In this document: positions 25,591 to 37,556 of the stretch, piece by piece
Position numbering within the stretch: position 1 is the first letter of the stretch
Layout of the letters: each line of letters begins with the position of its first letter
Source of the DNA: Drosophila pseudoobscura
Lineage: Eukaryota > Arthropoda > Insecta > Diptera > Drosophilidae
Assembly (NCBI RefSeq): GCF_009870125.1
Contig: NC_046681.1
Location: 9,995,001 to 10,059,000 of the forward strand
Length of the DNA stretch: 64,000 nt
Reading direction: 5' to 3'
Made by a program: the position numbers and the translations under genes
The notes under the pieces: generated by a model
What the model was told of the DNA's origin: nothing
The model's input: the letters and a program-made list of their open reading frames with translations, nothing else
Databases searched by the model: none

Positions 25591-28500
25591 AAAAAAGGGG
25601 AAGACGCTGCAGCATCTGCCCAAGAAAAGATCAGGCAGGCCCTAGTCCTTGTTCTCGTCGTCTCGGCAATAGATCATTTTCCACGCTCTGTGTGCGTCCT
25701 CTTTTTCATTATATTGAAATTTGTTGTGTTGTGCCAACAAAATATTACAAAAATTTCATATTTGATTTGCATTTGAGACGAGCCGAGCCGAGCTGAGCCA
25801 GAATCCTTGCCATCCTTCCATCCATGGGGATGCATTGTTCGCCCTTTGATGCGGTTTTAATGAGCACTCTATAGAGATGGCCAAAAAAAGAGCAGGGGAA
25901 TAACTTTTCGTTGGTTTATGCTCTGCCACATCAATCATAATTAGGTTGCTTGTGTGTGGTTTTCTGGATTCATGGATTCAAGGCTTTGGGTCGCGCCCAA
26001 GATGGGTCCAATGCTTCGATTGTGACAGTCAGAGGCAAGGGATTGATTCGGAAAAGGATATTTGTATTGGAAGTAAGCGTGAGATTATTTGGTGATAATT
26101 CTTTAATTCAATTGTTGTCGTTATAGGAATAAATATATATAGAAATCAACCTCGAAATCTTCGATTCTGAGGCCAAAGATTTCTTTAACCATCAGAAATT
26201 TGTGTGCAAAAGTATAGAATAAACCCCATTCTCTTCAAGTTAATTTACTTTAAACCTCGCCCTTTCACACTCCACATAGACATTAATCTTTCACACTCCC
26301 TGCCAGCCTCGAGTCCATTCAAATGAGTCAATGCCCTAATCTCTTGGCCTCATGTGAGGTCTGTTTGCAACGCCCAGAAATGTTTTTGGTGTGTGCACAC
26401 GTCTAGGGTTTCGTCTTCGTCTTCGCCGCCTGCTCCTCCTGCCCTGACCTGCCATGCCATACCCTTTGATGATGCAATGGCGAAAAGGATATCGTCCTCA
26501 TTCTGGCTCTGGCTGGCTCTTTGGTAGGTGTTGCTAATGAAGCGTTGTGTGCGGTCTCTGGAAATTTGAGAGGCGTCAACAGGCGCTAAATCCGCTTACG
26601 TTCTGACGGAAGAAGTCTTGGACTTGGCTTGGACTTGGACGTATTGCTTCATTCGAGTTGAGTTGAATTAAGTTTAGTTGGGATGCCTTTACTGTTACTG
26701 TTACTGCCTTTGGTTGCGTGCCACTGGAGACAGAAGCCAGCGGCTAAATGGCTTCGTTGCATTTAGTTTCGTTTTCGATACTTAATGAATATTCACATTC
26801 CGTTCGATTCCATTCGATTCGATTCATTCGCCAGCTGACTCCTGGCTCCTGCTCGGGAGGATGACTTTGACCTTATGTCGTCGTCGCACGCAGCCCAATT
26901 GAAACGTTTAATTGCATCAGCCAGGAGTCAGGACACACAGGACTCTCTGTAGTTTCTGGGGGCCATTGTCATTAGCGTAATTAGATCTTTCAGTTCAGTT
27001 TCAGTTCAGTTTCAGACTTTAGCTTGGCGTGTCCTTCTGTTCTGTTCTGTTCTGCTCTGCTCTTTCCTTTCGTTTTTTTTTCCACTAATTTTGATGCCAT
27101 GGTACGTGGAACGTGAGCAATTTGTTTACCATCAACATAATTGGCTTGTTGGCCATCGTCCGGGTCTTGGGTCCTGTCCCCTGGGCCCACTTCAGACTTT
27201 TTTAAGCGCTTTTTTATTTCATCGGGAAAGTCTTGGCTTGGCGCTGGGCAATTAGTTGAAATGATTAAGCTGATGCGCCGTACTCCTCCACTCCCACTCC
27301 ACTCCCACTGGCACTCCGACTCCGGGCCAACTCTCTTTGGTAATTACATTAGTGTTCTTCGATAAATTAACCGCCACGCACTCACTCAAATTGCCTCGAC
27401 TCGACCATCTATCATAGGGATAATACGAGTGCCCATCGGGACGGGACCACCAAAAATTCGATCACCGCAACAGCTGCGGCAAGCTCAGACAATGCGGAAC
27501 TGTTTTCAATTTGGCCTTATTCAAATATTGTGAATCCTCGTTGGTTCATTTGCTCGTTTGTTTGTCGGTTTGTCAATCACGGTCTGCCACAGCTCGTCAC
27601 ATTGATCGATCTAGTTCAGAGGGATGTTCCCTCTGTTTACCACACGCCACGCAGGGCACACACTGGAGGAGGCTGATCTGATGATGATCGATCACACACA
27701 CTCACATAACCCTGACATTTTACCAGTTTCTGCAATGATTTGCCCCAGTGTCAGCCCGGAAGAGAGACAGGATCACTTGGTTATGATGGAACAATTGAAT
27801 CGTGTTTGTTCTCAATGATTTTGGATTATGTTAGGGAACAAAGATCAGATAGTCTATACTATATACTACTATATTCTACATAGATTATATTTATAGTTTC
27901 ATTCATAGATGTTCCACAGTTTTTAGAGAGTATGGTCCTAAGAATTGTTGATTTTTAATGAATGAAAACTTCTGAATTTGTTAGGCCTTCTTCCACAGCC
28001 TATCTCCGATATTGTACAACATTTTTAATGTCCGCTAAATGTAATAACTTAGCTCCAATTTCTTTGAGAAATCCCCCTTAAGTTGTGCCTTCTTTTTTAT
28101 GGTTCCTTAGCCCACTCGCTGCCTAAACGTTTACAACTCCCCGAGCGCCTTCAAATAATTTGACACTTGACTGCTCGACTTGGTTATACGCATTCGCGTA
28201 CATGGATCATATTGTTGATGTCAACTTTATGACTTACAACTCTTAAAAAACCACACCACACCACGGCACACACCCCAGTCTGAATACGCATAAAAAACGT
28301 AAATCCCACGCAGGAAAACTAATTAAAAAGACCTTTTTTGGGGCGACAATAAAATTTATGAAAATTAACATAAAAATTTGTGTGCGATTAACTCGAAAAG
28401 GCACGCACACACAGAGACAGACATTTTGGCCATATGGAAAATCACATAATAAACAAAAAACGGAACAAGAACAAGGGCAATAAAAGCAAATATGGCGACA

Positions 28501-28998
28501 CACATACACGTGCGGGTGTACGGGAGAGGGTACAGCTGTGATGGGGGAAAGTGGGAGTCGGAGTGGGAGTGGGAAATGGTAGCAAAATGATGATGATGGG
28601 GCCTGCTTATCATTTGCCTCAATATACGAGCATGACTCGCTGTCGGTTCCAGTCTCAACTTTGGCGACAACAAGTCACGACAGCAGAGGCAAACAGCCAC
28701 ACGACGAAGCAGCAGAAGGAGTGAGTACAGGAGCAATATTACCGGAAACGGGAGCAACTTCAATCAGCAAGAAGGCTAGACCCAGGCGCCGGAACTTTTG
28801 ATACCCTTTTACAGATTGATTCGTCATATCTTTGGTAGCTATGTCATTTAACTTAACAAATCTGATTGGTTGGGAGGGTTATTATTAGAAACCAACGTAT
28901 CTCTTAGAAGTACATTAGTATATTAGCCACCCTTTCAATGGTTCTGACTCATGTTTGAATTCGAGCGCAAGACAATGGGGAAATTCTTTGTCTAGAGT

Positions 28999-29038
28999 AC
29001 CAATCAGCACTTTCGGGTGAGCGGAATATTCAATATTT
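28999..29038. repeat. Dispersed 40-bp repeat, copy 1
   Basis: Starts ACCAATCAGCACTTTCGG. Matches the copy at 50853-50892 at 38 of 40 positions in the same orientation. It lies in a larger non-coding stretch (about 28790-29060) that may be a decayed transposable element. Confidence 0.7.
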
Positions 29039-30806
29039 TACTCCAATTGGAGCCAAAGAAAAGAAGCAGAAGTAAATTTTCGACGTTTTCTGCGATTATC
29101 ATAATTATATGATTCTTTGTCTTACTAGGGTACCCGGAAATACCCATTAAAACCAATACACCCTATAACATTTATTAATTTCTTTAATCATCACATTTTT
29201 AATTACTGTTTTTTTTTCTCTCCTATAGTCCTTTTAATACAAATATTTGCTTAGCAGACAATTGTGAATTATTTTCTATATTTTTCTATCCAAAAATGTT
29301 TCTTTTTGTAGGCTACAAACATCCGATCAAAATCATAATACCCTCCTTCGAGGGTGCAACAAAAGTTAAGCTCTGTGGCGCATCCAAAGCGATTAGGCTG
29401 ATTGGAGTCAGTGTGTGCCTGTGTCTGTGTAGGGGGATGAGTCGGGAGTCGGGATGGGGGTGGTTCCGAGTCTTGTGCGCCGGTTGGCGCTACGCGAAGG
29501 TGCACCTTCGAGTATATAAAATAAACAATATACGGAATCTCACACGCTCGCATTATGAGTAATGTGCACCTTATGCCGCCGCCAAGTCGAATGTGATTAG
29601 GGGAAACTCCCTGCCTCCCTGCCGCCCTGCCGCCATGCCTTTTTTCCAGTGGAAAATCTGTTTAGAGAATTTTATGGGCTTTATTAACCCCTTGACGGAT
29701 GATGTGGTCGTCGTTGCTGTTTGGAAATCCAAATATTATGATGGCATCATTTACACGCCGCATTTCCGTTGATGCAAGTTGATCTCTGATCTGATCTGTT
29801 CCGAAAGGGGGTTGTTACGACTGCTTCTGATCTCATCCAGAGGGGGTTGTTAGTTTTATGTGCATTTTTATGGTTTAATTTGATTTCAGAGGATTGCAGG
29901 GATCTCTGTGGCAGCAACTTAGAGTGCTAGAGGATATTTTCTGTGAAAATCTAAACAAAATTAGCTTCAGTTTCGACACACAATCCGGTCGCTTCCCACA
30001 CAATTTTCGCCGCGTCTAACATTCGACTTTGGGCGAAGCTCATCAAAATTAATTTTATTGCAGGCCCAAAAACTTTCCACAGCAATTTGCCAGAGAGACA
30101 ACAGGCAGAAGACAACCAAATGCCAATTTCTAAACGCTTTCTCGGGCGGAGTAAAACTTTTGGTTAATTAAACGCAAATTGTTGTGGCGGCAAATTGCGA
30201 AAAAATTGCCAAACTTTGTCGCCAAGCCATTAAAAGCCTTTTGTCACAAAAGTTTATTGTCTCACAGTCGCAAAAAAAAAAATCGAAAAAACGGGTTAAT
30301 TACACAACACAGAAGAAGGGTAAGGTAGGGGAAAGGCTACTGGCCGGGCCGAAAGATGGAGATAGAGAAACAAATGACATTCTGTACTTTTTGGCTTTTA
30401 TGTCAAAGCCATAAAAATGTTTTCGGCAGTGAAAGAGATGACAAAACAGAGAGAGAGAAAGAGTGCTGCTGTAGAAACAAATATGGCGTCGAGCGTCGGA
30501 AGCTTCCTTTGGGGTTTTTGGCCCACTTGAATGGCCAAGTATGTGTTGACACTGGCATGTAGTTGTTGTAAGTAACGATGGCAACACCGGAGAAGGAGCA
30601 GCAGAAGCGGAGGGGTAGGGGGAGGGGGAGGTGGTGTGGACTGTGGACTGTGGCTGGGTGGGTGGTGTCCGTGTGTCCTTGGTGTCCTCCTCTCTGGCGT
30701 CGCTTTGCGCAAATTTGCCACTTCAACAGCTCCTTGCGGATGCCGTAAGCACTCTTGTGAACGAGCTCTGAGCATTTTCATTTATTTTCCTCACATTTTC
30801 TTTGGA

Positions 30807-30810
<4 letters not shown>

Positions 30811-30838
<28 letters not shown>
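30811..30838. repeat. CT microsatellite
   Basis: About thirteen CT units, a potential GAGA-factor target. Confidence 0.9.
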
Positions 30839-30844
<6 letters not shown>

Positions 30845-31002
30845 TTCTCCGTCTTTGCTTTGCCACACCCACTCGGAGGGAAGCCTTGGAGAATTTATGC
30901 TTCTGCATTTTTATTCCAGTTTTTTTTCCCCTTCGACTCCTTGGTTCTGCTTCGATTTTTTGGCAACTTGGAAAGTTGTGAAACGATGCTCACGGAATTT
31001 TA

Positions 31003-31022
31003 AGCAGCAGCAGCAGCAGCAG
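31003..31022. repeat. CAG trinucleotide run
   Basis: Six CAG units; not inside a supported coding frame. Confidence 0.85.
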
Positions 31023-31756
31023 TGACTCCCTTTACTCCCTTTTGGGTGGCGCTTTTGGGTGGGGGGGTTTTTTTTTGTCAATATTGTTACAGCAGCAGCG
31101 GAAAATGTGCTGTGAATTTTAAATTGCTTTTCGCTGGCTTCGCTGAGTTGCTTACATAATCAGAAGGGAAAACTTTTGTCTGATTTTGGAGATTGTTATA
31201 CTTTTCTGCAGCCGGAAGTATCTAGACCCAAAGTTTCAATTGAAACAAAGGATTTTTAATGGGTTAGATAAATATACGAAAAGGTGTGTAGGATTGCATA
31301 CTCGTCACTGTTACAAATATTACAGATATATTATACCTATCTTTAGATCTACAAACAGATTTCATATAGGACCGATCTCACTGGAATTGAAAACCTTTGA
31401 TCTCTTGTAGAGATCCGACTTGTTTTTGAAATATTTTTTTTTATTTAAGACTCTTATTTGTGCCATGGAAATTTGATCAAATTTTCATATACTCCCCATC
31501 GCATCAGCTTCGTTTTGTGTTCAACATCTATTTACTATCAAATGTCTGTGTCTGTTCATTTATTCCTATCTGTTTTTAGTTTTTATTTGAAAGTGTACGA
31601 GAGAACTTGAAAAACTGTAAAATTGAAATTTTTAAAAGTGTTTTAAAAATTTTAGTTGTTTATAAATTTTAGTTGTTTTTGGTGGTATTACTTTGGCAAA
31701 ATATTTTAAATTGCCTGACCCAAAATCGTATTTAGATGCAACGACTCGTGAACTTG

Positions 31757-32308
31757 TTTTACCTTTGCCAGGGTATCATCTCCCCTGGCGAGAGTCAGCA
31801 CAATCTTGGAAGATGCTATCGACAGGCAGTGGAACGACGTGAAAATGTCGTCCCGTCGAGCCCTTGCCATGTGTCCCGCTCGATCCACTGTGCAAGATGG
31901 TCAGCGGAGTCCTTGCGCAAACCAGTTCGAGTACTGTAGCAGGACTGTGGTTCTAGTAGGAGACTGATTTGATTGGATTTCTTAATGGTAAGCTTTACAG
32001 TGTCCATTGTAAGCTCATCCACTGATCCTCAACATTTCTCTCGCCAGTTATAGATATATGAGAGTTTAAGAAGTTATTATTTATTCAGCATAAATTGCAT
32101 GCCCCCCATCTACTGTTCTTTGAAGTTGGGGGCCTTGAAGGGATTACGATTACAGGACTTGTGAGCAGCTGTGGATATCGTGGGCTGCATCTACGATCAG
32201 AGAACTATCTCAGGGCACGGCTGCCCTGGATACGGAGAATGTGTGGGGCGCCTTGAGATCGGGGATTGGTGTGCCGAAGTCCCTGTTGTCGGTGGCATAA
32301 AAAATAAA
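31757..32308 (+). pseudogene. Decayed coding gene, function not recognised
   Basis: GC-rich island within AT-rich DNA. Plus-strand reading gives protein-like segments in shifted frames: LARVSTILEDAIDRQWND continuing to KMSSRRALAMC (about 31763-31876), then in another frame CKMVSGVLAQ to TVAGLWF with TAG (about 31889-31954), and a third from about 32154 that includes ISWAASTIRELSQGTAALD and GALRSGIGVPKSLLSVA, ending in TAA at 32298-32300 with AATAAA at 32303-32308. A fly-sized putative intron (GTAAGC at about 31988 to CGCCAG at about 32047) lies between. No single frame joins the parts, so I call it a broken gene. I do not recognise the protein; the opposite strand also has short open frames, so strand is not certain. 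Confidence 0.4.
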
Positions 32309-35300
32309 TGTTTGAAATATATGAAGATCTATAAAAGGAATTGAAATGTTAGAAAATGGTACCAACGGGAAAATTTTTATATTTTCGACAGCCAAATAAT
32401 TTCTATTAACTTTTGTTTAGTAATCCACACCTGGAAACGAGTCTCAGCCAATTACGCGGCCTTTCCCGAGCCGAAAAACTGGGCATTACATTTCCCAAAA
32501 TGGTTGCAACCACCCTCTGCCCCAGCCACTGCCCCCGCCCCTACCCCAAGCAGCCGTCATGACCAACGAAAAACAATTACAGCCAAAAAAATGAGATATA
32601 CGTAGAAAAAGACAGACACACACTTATGCTTATCTGAATAATTTATGGTTAAAATCAGACGCAACCGCTGCTGCGGTGGCTGCCTCTCCTGTGGTTGCTG
32701 TTTCGTGAGGGAGTTTGGGAATTGCACCACGTGGTGCGGGGCAGGGGCACCACTCCAACGAAATGCTAATAGGCGCCACCCAGAAAATATACAAAAATTG
32801 TAAAACAATTAAAATGTAATAAGCAGAGGGGTCAGTTCTCAAAGTCAATGGGCGGCACTTGCCCATGCCGGTTTTCCTTTTCCTTTTCCGCTTTTCGTTT
32901 TTATTTTTGTGCGGCGGGGCTGGAAAATAGAGTAATTAATAATCTTGGTTGTCCAAAGCGGGTAACGCCTCTATTAGGCAATGATAAACAGTTTTTGCTT
33001 GCACAAGCCGGAAAAAAGGTGACCAAAGTCCGAGTCCGAGTGCGAGTCCGCGACGAAGTTGTCGGGCCTGTCAGGGCCGCTTGGCGCCAAGGATGTCAGC
33101 AGCGGACTCACATTTGTCCAATGCCTGGGATCCCCTGCAGAGCTTTTGATTGACACTTGACATTTCCCTGGGCTTTGCATTCAACGGAGCATTGCCGGAG
33201 TTGTCTTGACATCGTGACTTGGGTTTCGGGGTTTTGCCAGATGAAAATGTGTTGATAGTGGGTAGAAATTTGTAGGTACTTCAGGGTTTGTTGGTTAACT
33301 GGGTTGTAGGTACAGTTAGATCAGATTGGGATGAACTGTTGGATGTACCGTTGAGGGGAATTATGAGGGCAAAGAGTGGGCAACATTTGGAAAGCATGAG
33401 GCAGAGATCTTGGATAGAAATTTGAAGATACACGAGAGCCCTGCATGAAGCTACAGTGTCATAAGATCGCATTTGTACTCATAGCTCTTTAATGCTTTCG
33501 ATCATTACATATTTTCATGCAGAGGGCAAAGAAAATCTTATAGAGAGTGAGCGAGAAATATAACCGAAATTTTCGGATCCAATACAATAAAAAAGGCAAT
33601 ACCTGTTTCGTTCAGTCCCTTTTTAGCGATAAGTCTTCTTAATCAGTTCTTTTTCAGTTTAATATGTATCTATCTTTCATTTCATTTGGAATAAATATAG
33701 TATATCTTAAAGAGATATGTGCTGTAATCCCTGAACCAACCGAACTATCCACCATAACTCCTACCATCCTGTATCTGTTAATCATCTGACTGACCGAAGC
33801 CCTACAAAACCCCAAGCGTTGAATGCACGTGGCAACCCATAAAGCCCATATAAATTTATACCACATATATATATTCGTGGCATCCACCTACATGCATACA
33901 TCCATCCATATATGTATGCATGAACCATTTAGACCGGCTCCCGGGGCAGAAGCTACTATCAGAGTGAAAGGGACACAGCGCAGACAAGCCCAAAGCGTCA
34001 AGTTGTGAAGCTGTGTGCAAAAAATCATTAACACGCACACGGACACACAGCCACCCAGCAAAACCCCCCATCGTGGATGGGTGAGTGGGTGGACATGGGG
34101 CGACCTGAGCTGGCTGTCCCTGTCGCTCTGTCGCTCTGTTTGGGGCGCCTCCTTATGGTGCAGGGTCTGGGCGAGACTTGCTTAAATTACTTGGGTTTTT
34201 ACATGCGGCAGTGAGGCACATTAACACTGTAATGTGCAAAAAGTGTTCTCCTGCAACAGTGTGTGTGTGTATGCCTGGGTGTGTGTGTGTGAAGGAAAAC
34301 AACATGGCGTCCTTGTAGCCTCTGTGTCGTTGTAGTTGTAGTCCGAGTGGCACTCATTGTGATGCAGAAAGGGTGTCCGAAAAGGGTTTATGCGGTAGAA
34401 ATGATCGTAATATGGAAAATAGTCAATGTTTTAGGCCATAGTTTCAGTCGAGGCTGTTAAGTGTTGTTTGATTTTCCAAAGAATTAAATCAGAGACTCTA
34501 AATGTGGCATGGGACCAGCTTCTGTGTGTCGCCAAATACTGTGAATGTAGTATATTGTTGTTGAGTTCTGGCCAAGCTATTTAGGGTAAATGATCCTTTT
34601 TGAAAATACCTCTACGCTACTCCCAATTACCACTGATTGTCTCCGCATAAACCTCAAGGCTCCATGGTTTGCCTGGTGGGCGTCAGATACTTTTAGTTAA
34701 GATTAATTGTTATATATTAACATGGCGTCGAGTTACGAAGTCTGCGAAAACGAGCTATTTACAAGCTAAACGAAAGTTGACTTTGCCCAAACGACCAAGA
34801 GGAGCGGAGGAGCGGGGGAGTGGAGTGGCAGGCGGCCCGAGATGAGTGTGGATGCTGATGTTGATGTAAATGCTGTCTCCTGCCTAGAATCGCAGTGAAA
34901 GTGTCTGGAAATGAGGCAGAGTGGCAGCACCATGGGCCATGGACCCGGAGAGAGTGAGAGCTCGAGCAACTTTAATAAACAGTGAAAATATTCAAGTCCG
35001 CCTGCTGTTTATGGCATATCTTGTGGGAGCGTGAGTGTGTGTGCTAGATTTATGTTTTCCCATTTTCATGTTTTATCATCAGCTGCGACTGGCGCTGGAT
35101 CGGGCGTGGAATTATTCATGTTTTTCGCAGCGTTACTCATACGCCGCGTACTCGCATGAAAAGGGTTCAAAATGGCTGCCATTCTGGCCTATTGCGTTTG
35201 AATTATGAGCCAAAAAAGGGTCGGCTCTGTGGCTCTTCCTCTCCATCTCTCTCTATACATCTTATCGTAATATGGTTTGGCTATACTTTTGCTGGGGCTC

Positions 35301-36237
35301 CGTAATGGAGGGTGAAATGTGGTTCCGAATGTGGTGCGAAAAGGGAATTTTTCTGATTTATACGAGTGGCAACTTTTGAAACTTTCTCTTTAAGGGATTA
35401 AAATTGGGTGTTCTCTCCAACCTTCATATAGGATTGTTTAGCTGTAGTACATTTCAGATCGATTATGGCCTTAATTGGGTTTCTCGATTGCTTTCGCAAA
35501 TCGCATTTTAAAATGTTCAGTGAATATTCCATCCACATCCCACTTTTATCTGTTTGGCTATAACAATTGAATGTTATCTGCCTCTGTGACATCTTGGCAT
35601 ATGTTCGGCCCACCCGCCACCCCTGCGGACCCCATCCTTTGGCCTCATTCCATCCCTGACAACTGTCGCATTTGGAACCACAAACCAATTTGTCGACGAC
35701 TTGGGAGATGGCGCGCCACTCGAGAGCATATTGACAATGCTAACTGGAAGTCAATACGGAAATGGTTAGTATCTTTGTGTTCCTACTGCTGCCCCCCGCC
35801 CCATACGCTCCTGCCACTGGCTCTGCCACCACCCACACTCAACGCGCTGTCACTTTGGGCGCAAATTTCGCCATTTCCACCCTCGCTAATGTGCAAATAA
35901 AAATGTTAAAAGGGTCCTGTAGCACTCAATTACACGCCCTGGTGACCATCTCTCTCGTTTCCGTTTCTGCTGCTGCCGCTGCCGCTGCCTCTGCCTCTCC
36001 CTTCATGCCACTTGCCACATACAGCGGTAACTGCGTGAGCTTTGTCCCGCCTTTGTGTGCGTGACTTGCCTCTGTATGCTGTCCGTGTGTGTGTGTGTGT
36101 GTATGCTAAGGCTTCGCTTTGCTGCAGAGAAAACATTATGGCGCGCGAACGGAAGTTGCCATCTTGTTGATGGCAGTTAAAGATAAGCGAAAGCGAAAAA
36201 AACAAAACAAAAACCCAAGCAGGACGCGAGTTTTTTT
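32309..36237. other. Non-coding DNA between the decayed gene and the DINE-1-like element
   Basis: No supported gene or mobile element; short tandem repeats only. Confidence 0.55.
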
Positions 36238-36380
36238 TATACCCGATACTCAAAATGAGTATTGGGGTATATTAGATTTGTGGTGAAAATGGATGTGTGT
36301 AACGTCCAGAAGGAATCGTTTCCGACCCCATAAAGTATATATATTCTTGATCAGCATCAATAGCCGAGTCGATTGAGCTA

Positions 36381-36446
36381 TGTCTGTCTGTCCGTCTATC
36401 CGTCCGTCCGTCCGTCCGTCTGTCCGTCCGTCCGTCTGTCCGTCCC
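36381..36446. repeat. GTCC/GTCT tetranucleotide tract inside the DINE-1-like element
   Basis: Tandem TCCG/TCTG tetramers with few interruptions, the variable-number tract typical of the 5' part of these elements. Confidence 0.85.
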
Positions 36447-36465
36447 CTTCAGCGCCTAATGCTCA

Positions 36466-37085
36466 AAGACTATAAGAGCTAGAGCAACGATGTTTTGGAT
36501 CCAGACTTCTGTGATATGTCACTGCTACAAAAATATTTCAAAACTTTGCCCCGCCCACTTCCGCCCACACAAAAGACGAAAATCTGTGGCATCCACATTT
36601 TTAAAGATACGATAAAACCAAAAACGCAGAAAAGTAGAGAATGACCATATCTTTTAGATTGCAGAATCTGAATTGGATCGTATTATTATTATAGCCAGCA
36701 TCAAGAAAACAATTTCATATTTTCTCGCCCTGTCTCTCTCTAACACACAGGTAGCATAGGCGGCTTTGCTTAGAGTAAAACATTAGCGCCTAGATCTCAG
36801 AGACTATAAAAGCTAGAGCAACCAAATTTGGTATTCACACTCCTAATATATCGGACCGAGACGAGTTTGTTTCAAAATTTCGCCACACCCCCTTCCGCCC
36901 CCGCAAAGGATGCAAATCTGGGGATATTCACAAATCTCAGAGACTATTAAAGCTAGAGTAACCAAATTTGGTATCCGCACTTCTGTTAGATCTCACTATA
37001 AAACCTTTATCTCAAAATTTGGCCCCACCCCCTTCCGCCCACACAAAGGACGAAAATCTGTTGCATCCACAATATTGCACATTCG
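36466..37085. repeat. Internal diverged repeat units of the DINE-1-like element
   Basis: Three related units begin near 36466, 36798 and 36935. Each has CTCA(A/G)AGACTAT followed by AGCTAGAG, a CCAAATTTGGTAT-like block (in units two and three), and a Pyr/C-rich CCGCCC block followed by AAAGGA and AAATCTG. Units two and three are about 137 bp apart. Confidence 0.6.
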
Positions 37086-37398
37086 AGAAAACTAAAAACG
37101 CAGAATCATAGAGAATGACCATATCTATCCGGTTGCTGAATTTGGATCAGATCAGGTCATTTTTATAGCCAAAGGAACAAATCAATTTGCAGTGGCTACG
37201 CAGCGCCCGACGTCACGCTCAGACTGATTTTCTGTCTCTCTCGCACACACTCTTTGTCGTGTCGTTTAATATTAGCGCCATTTGCCGGAGGAGAGCCATA
37301 CTGACTTAGTATCGGGTATAACTGTAGAGTTGCGGTGTCCGCAGCAACTCACAACGTTCCCCCTCGTTTATGGTCGAGTTTCGCTGGGCTTTTAGGGG

Positions 37399-37404
37399 TA
37401 TATT
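37399..37404 (-). terminator. Candidate polyadenylation signal of the acyltransferase gene
   Basis: AATATA variant on the minus strand about 153 bases after the stop codon. No canonical AATAAA occurs before the DINE-1-like element; an ATTAAA at 37265-37270 lies inside that element and is the alternative. Confidence 0.25.
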
Positions 37405-37556
37405 GGGTTTTTGGTTCAGGAAGTCTTATGAAATGTCGGTTACAGTGGCATTGTATTTGCTAAGAAACTTCTTAATTTTCTTAGTAGAATAGCAAAAGAA
37501 TATGGAACAATGTTCATGTGGCAAAAACTGGAAAATTTTCGTCTCCTGTGGCGACA

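Larger units (their letters stand above)
19700..31756. other. Non-coding DNA upstream of the T-box gene
   Basis: No supported gene. It contains the MITE at 24.3 kb, the 40-bp repeat at 29.0 kb, several microsatellites, and a perfect T-box half site TCACACCT at 23437-23444. Its position directly upstream of a patterning gene makes it the most likely place for its enhancers. Confidence 0.6.
36238..37350. mobile_element. DINE-1/Helentron-like non-autonomous element
   Basis: About 1.1 kb. The ends carry a perfect 13-bp subterminal inverted repeat: TATACCCGATACT at 36238-36250 and AGTATCGGGTATA at 37308-37320. A hairpin follows at 37327-37350 with arms GAGTTGC and GCAACTC. Inside are the ATATATTCTTGATCAGCATC segment common in Drosophila DINE-1 elements, a GTCC/GTCT tract, and three diverged repeat units that each include AGACTAT-AAGCTAGAG and a CCACCCCCTTCCGCCC-like block. 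No coding capacity is seen. The family is known to use Helitron-type machinery supplied in trans; assignment rests on remembered features. Confidence 0.8.
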
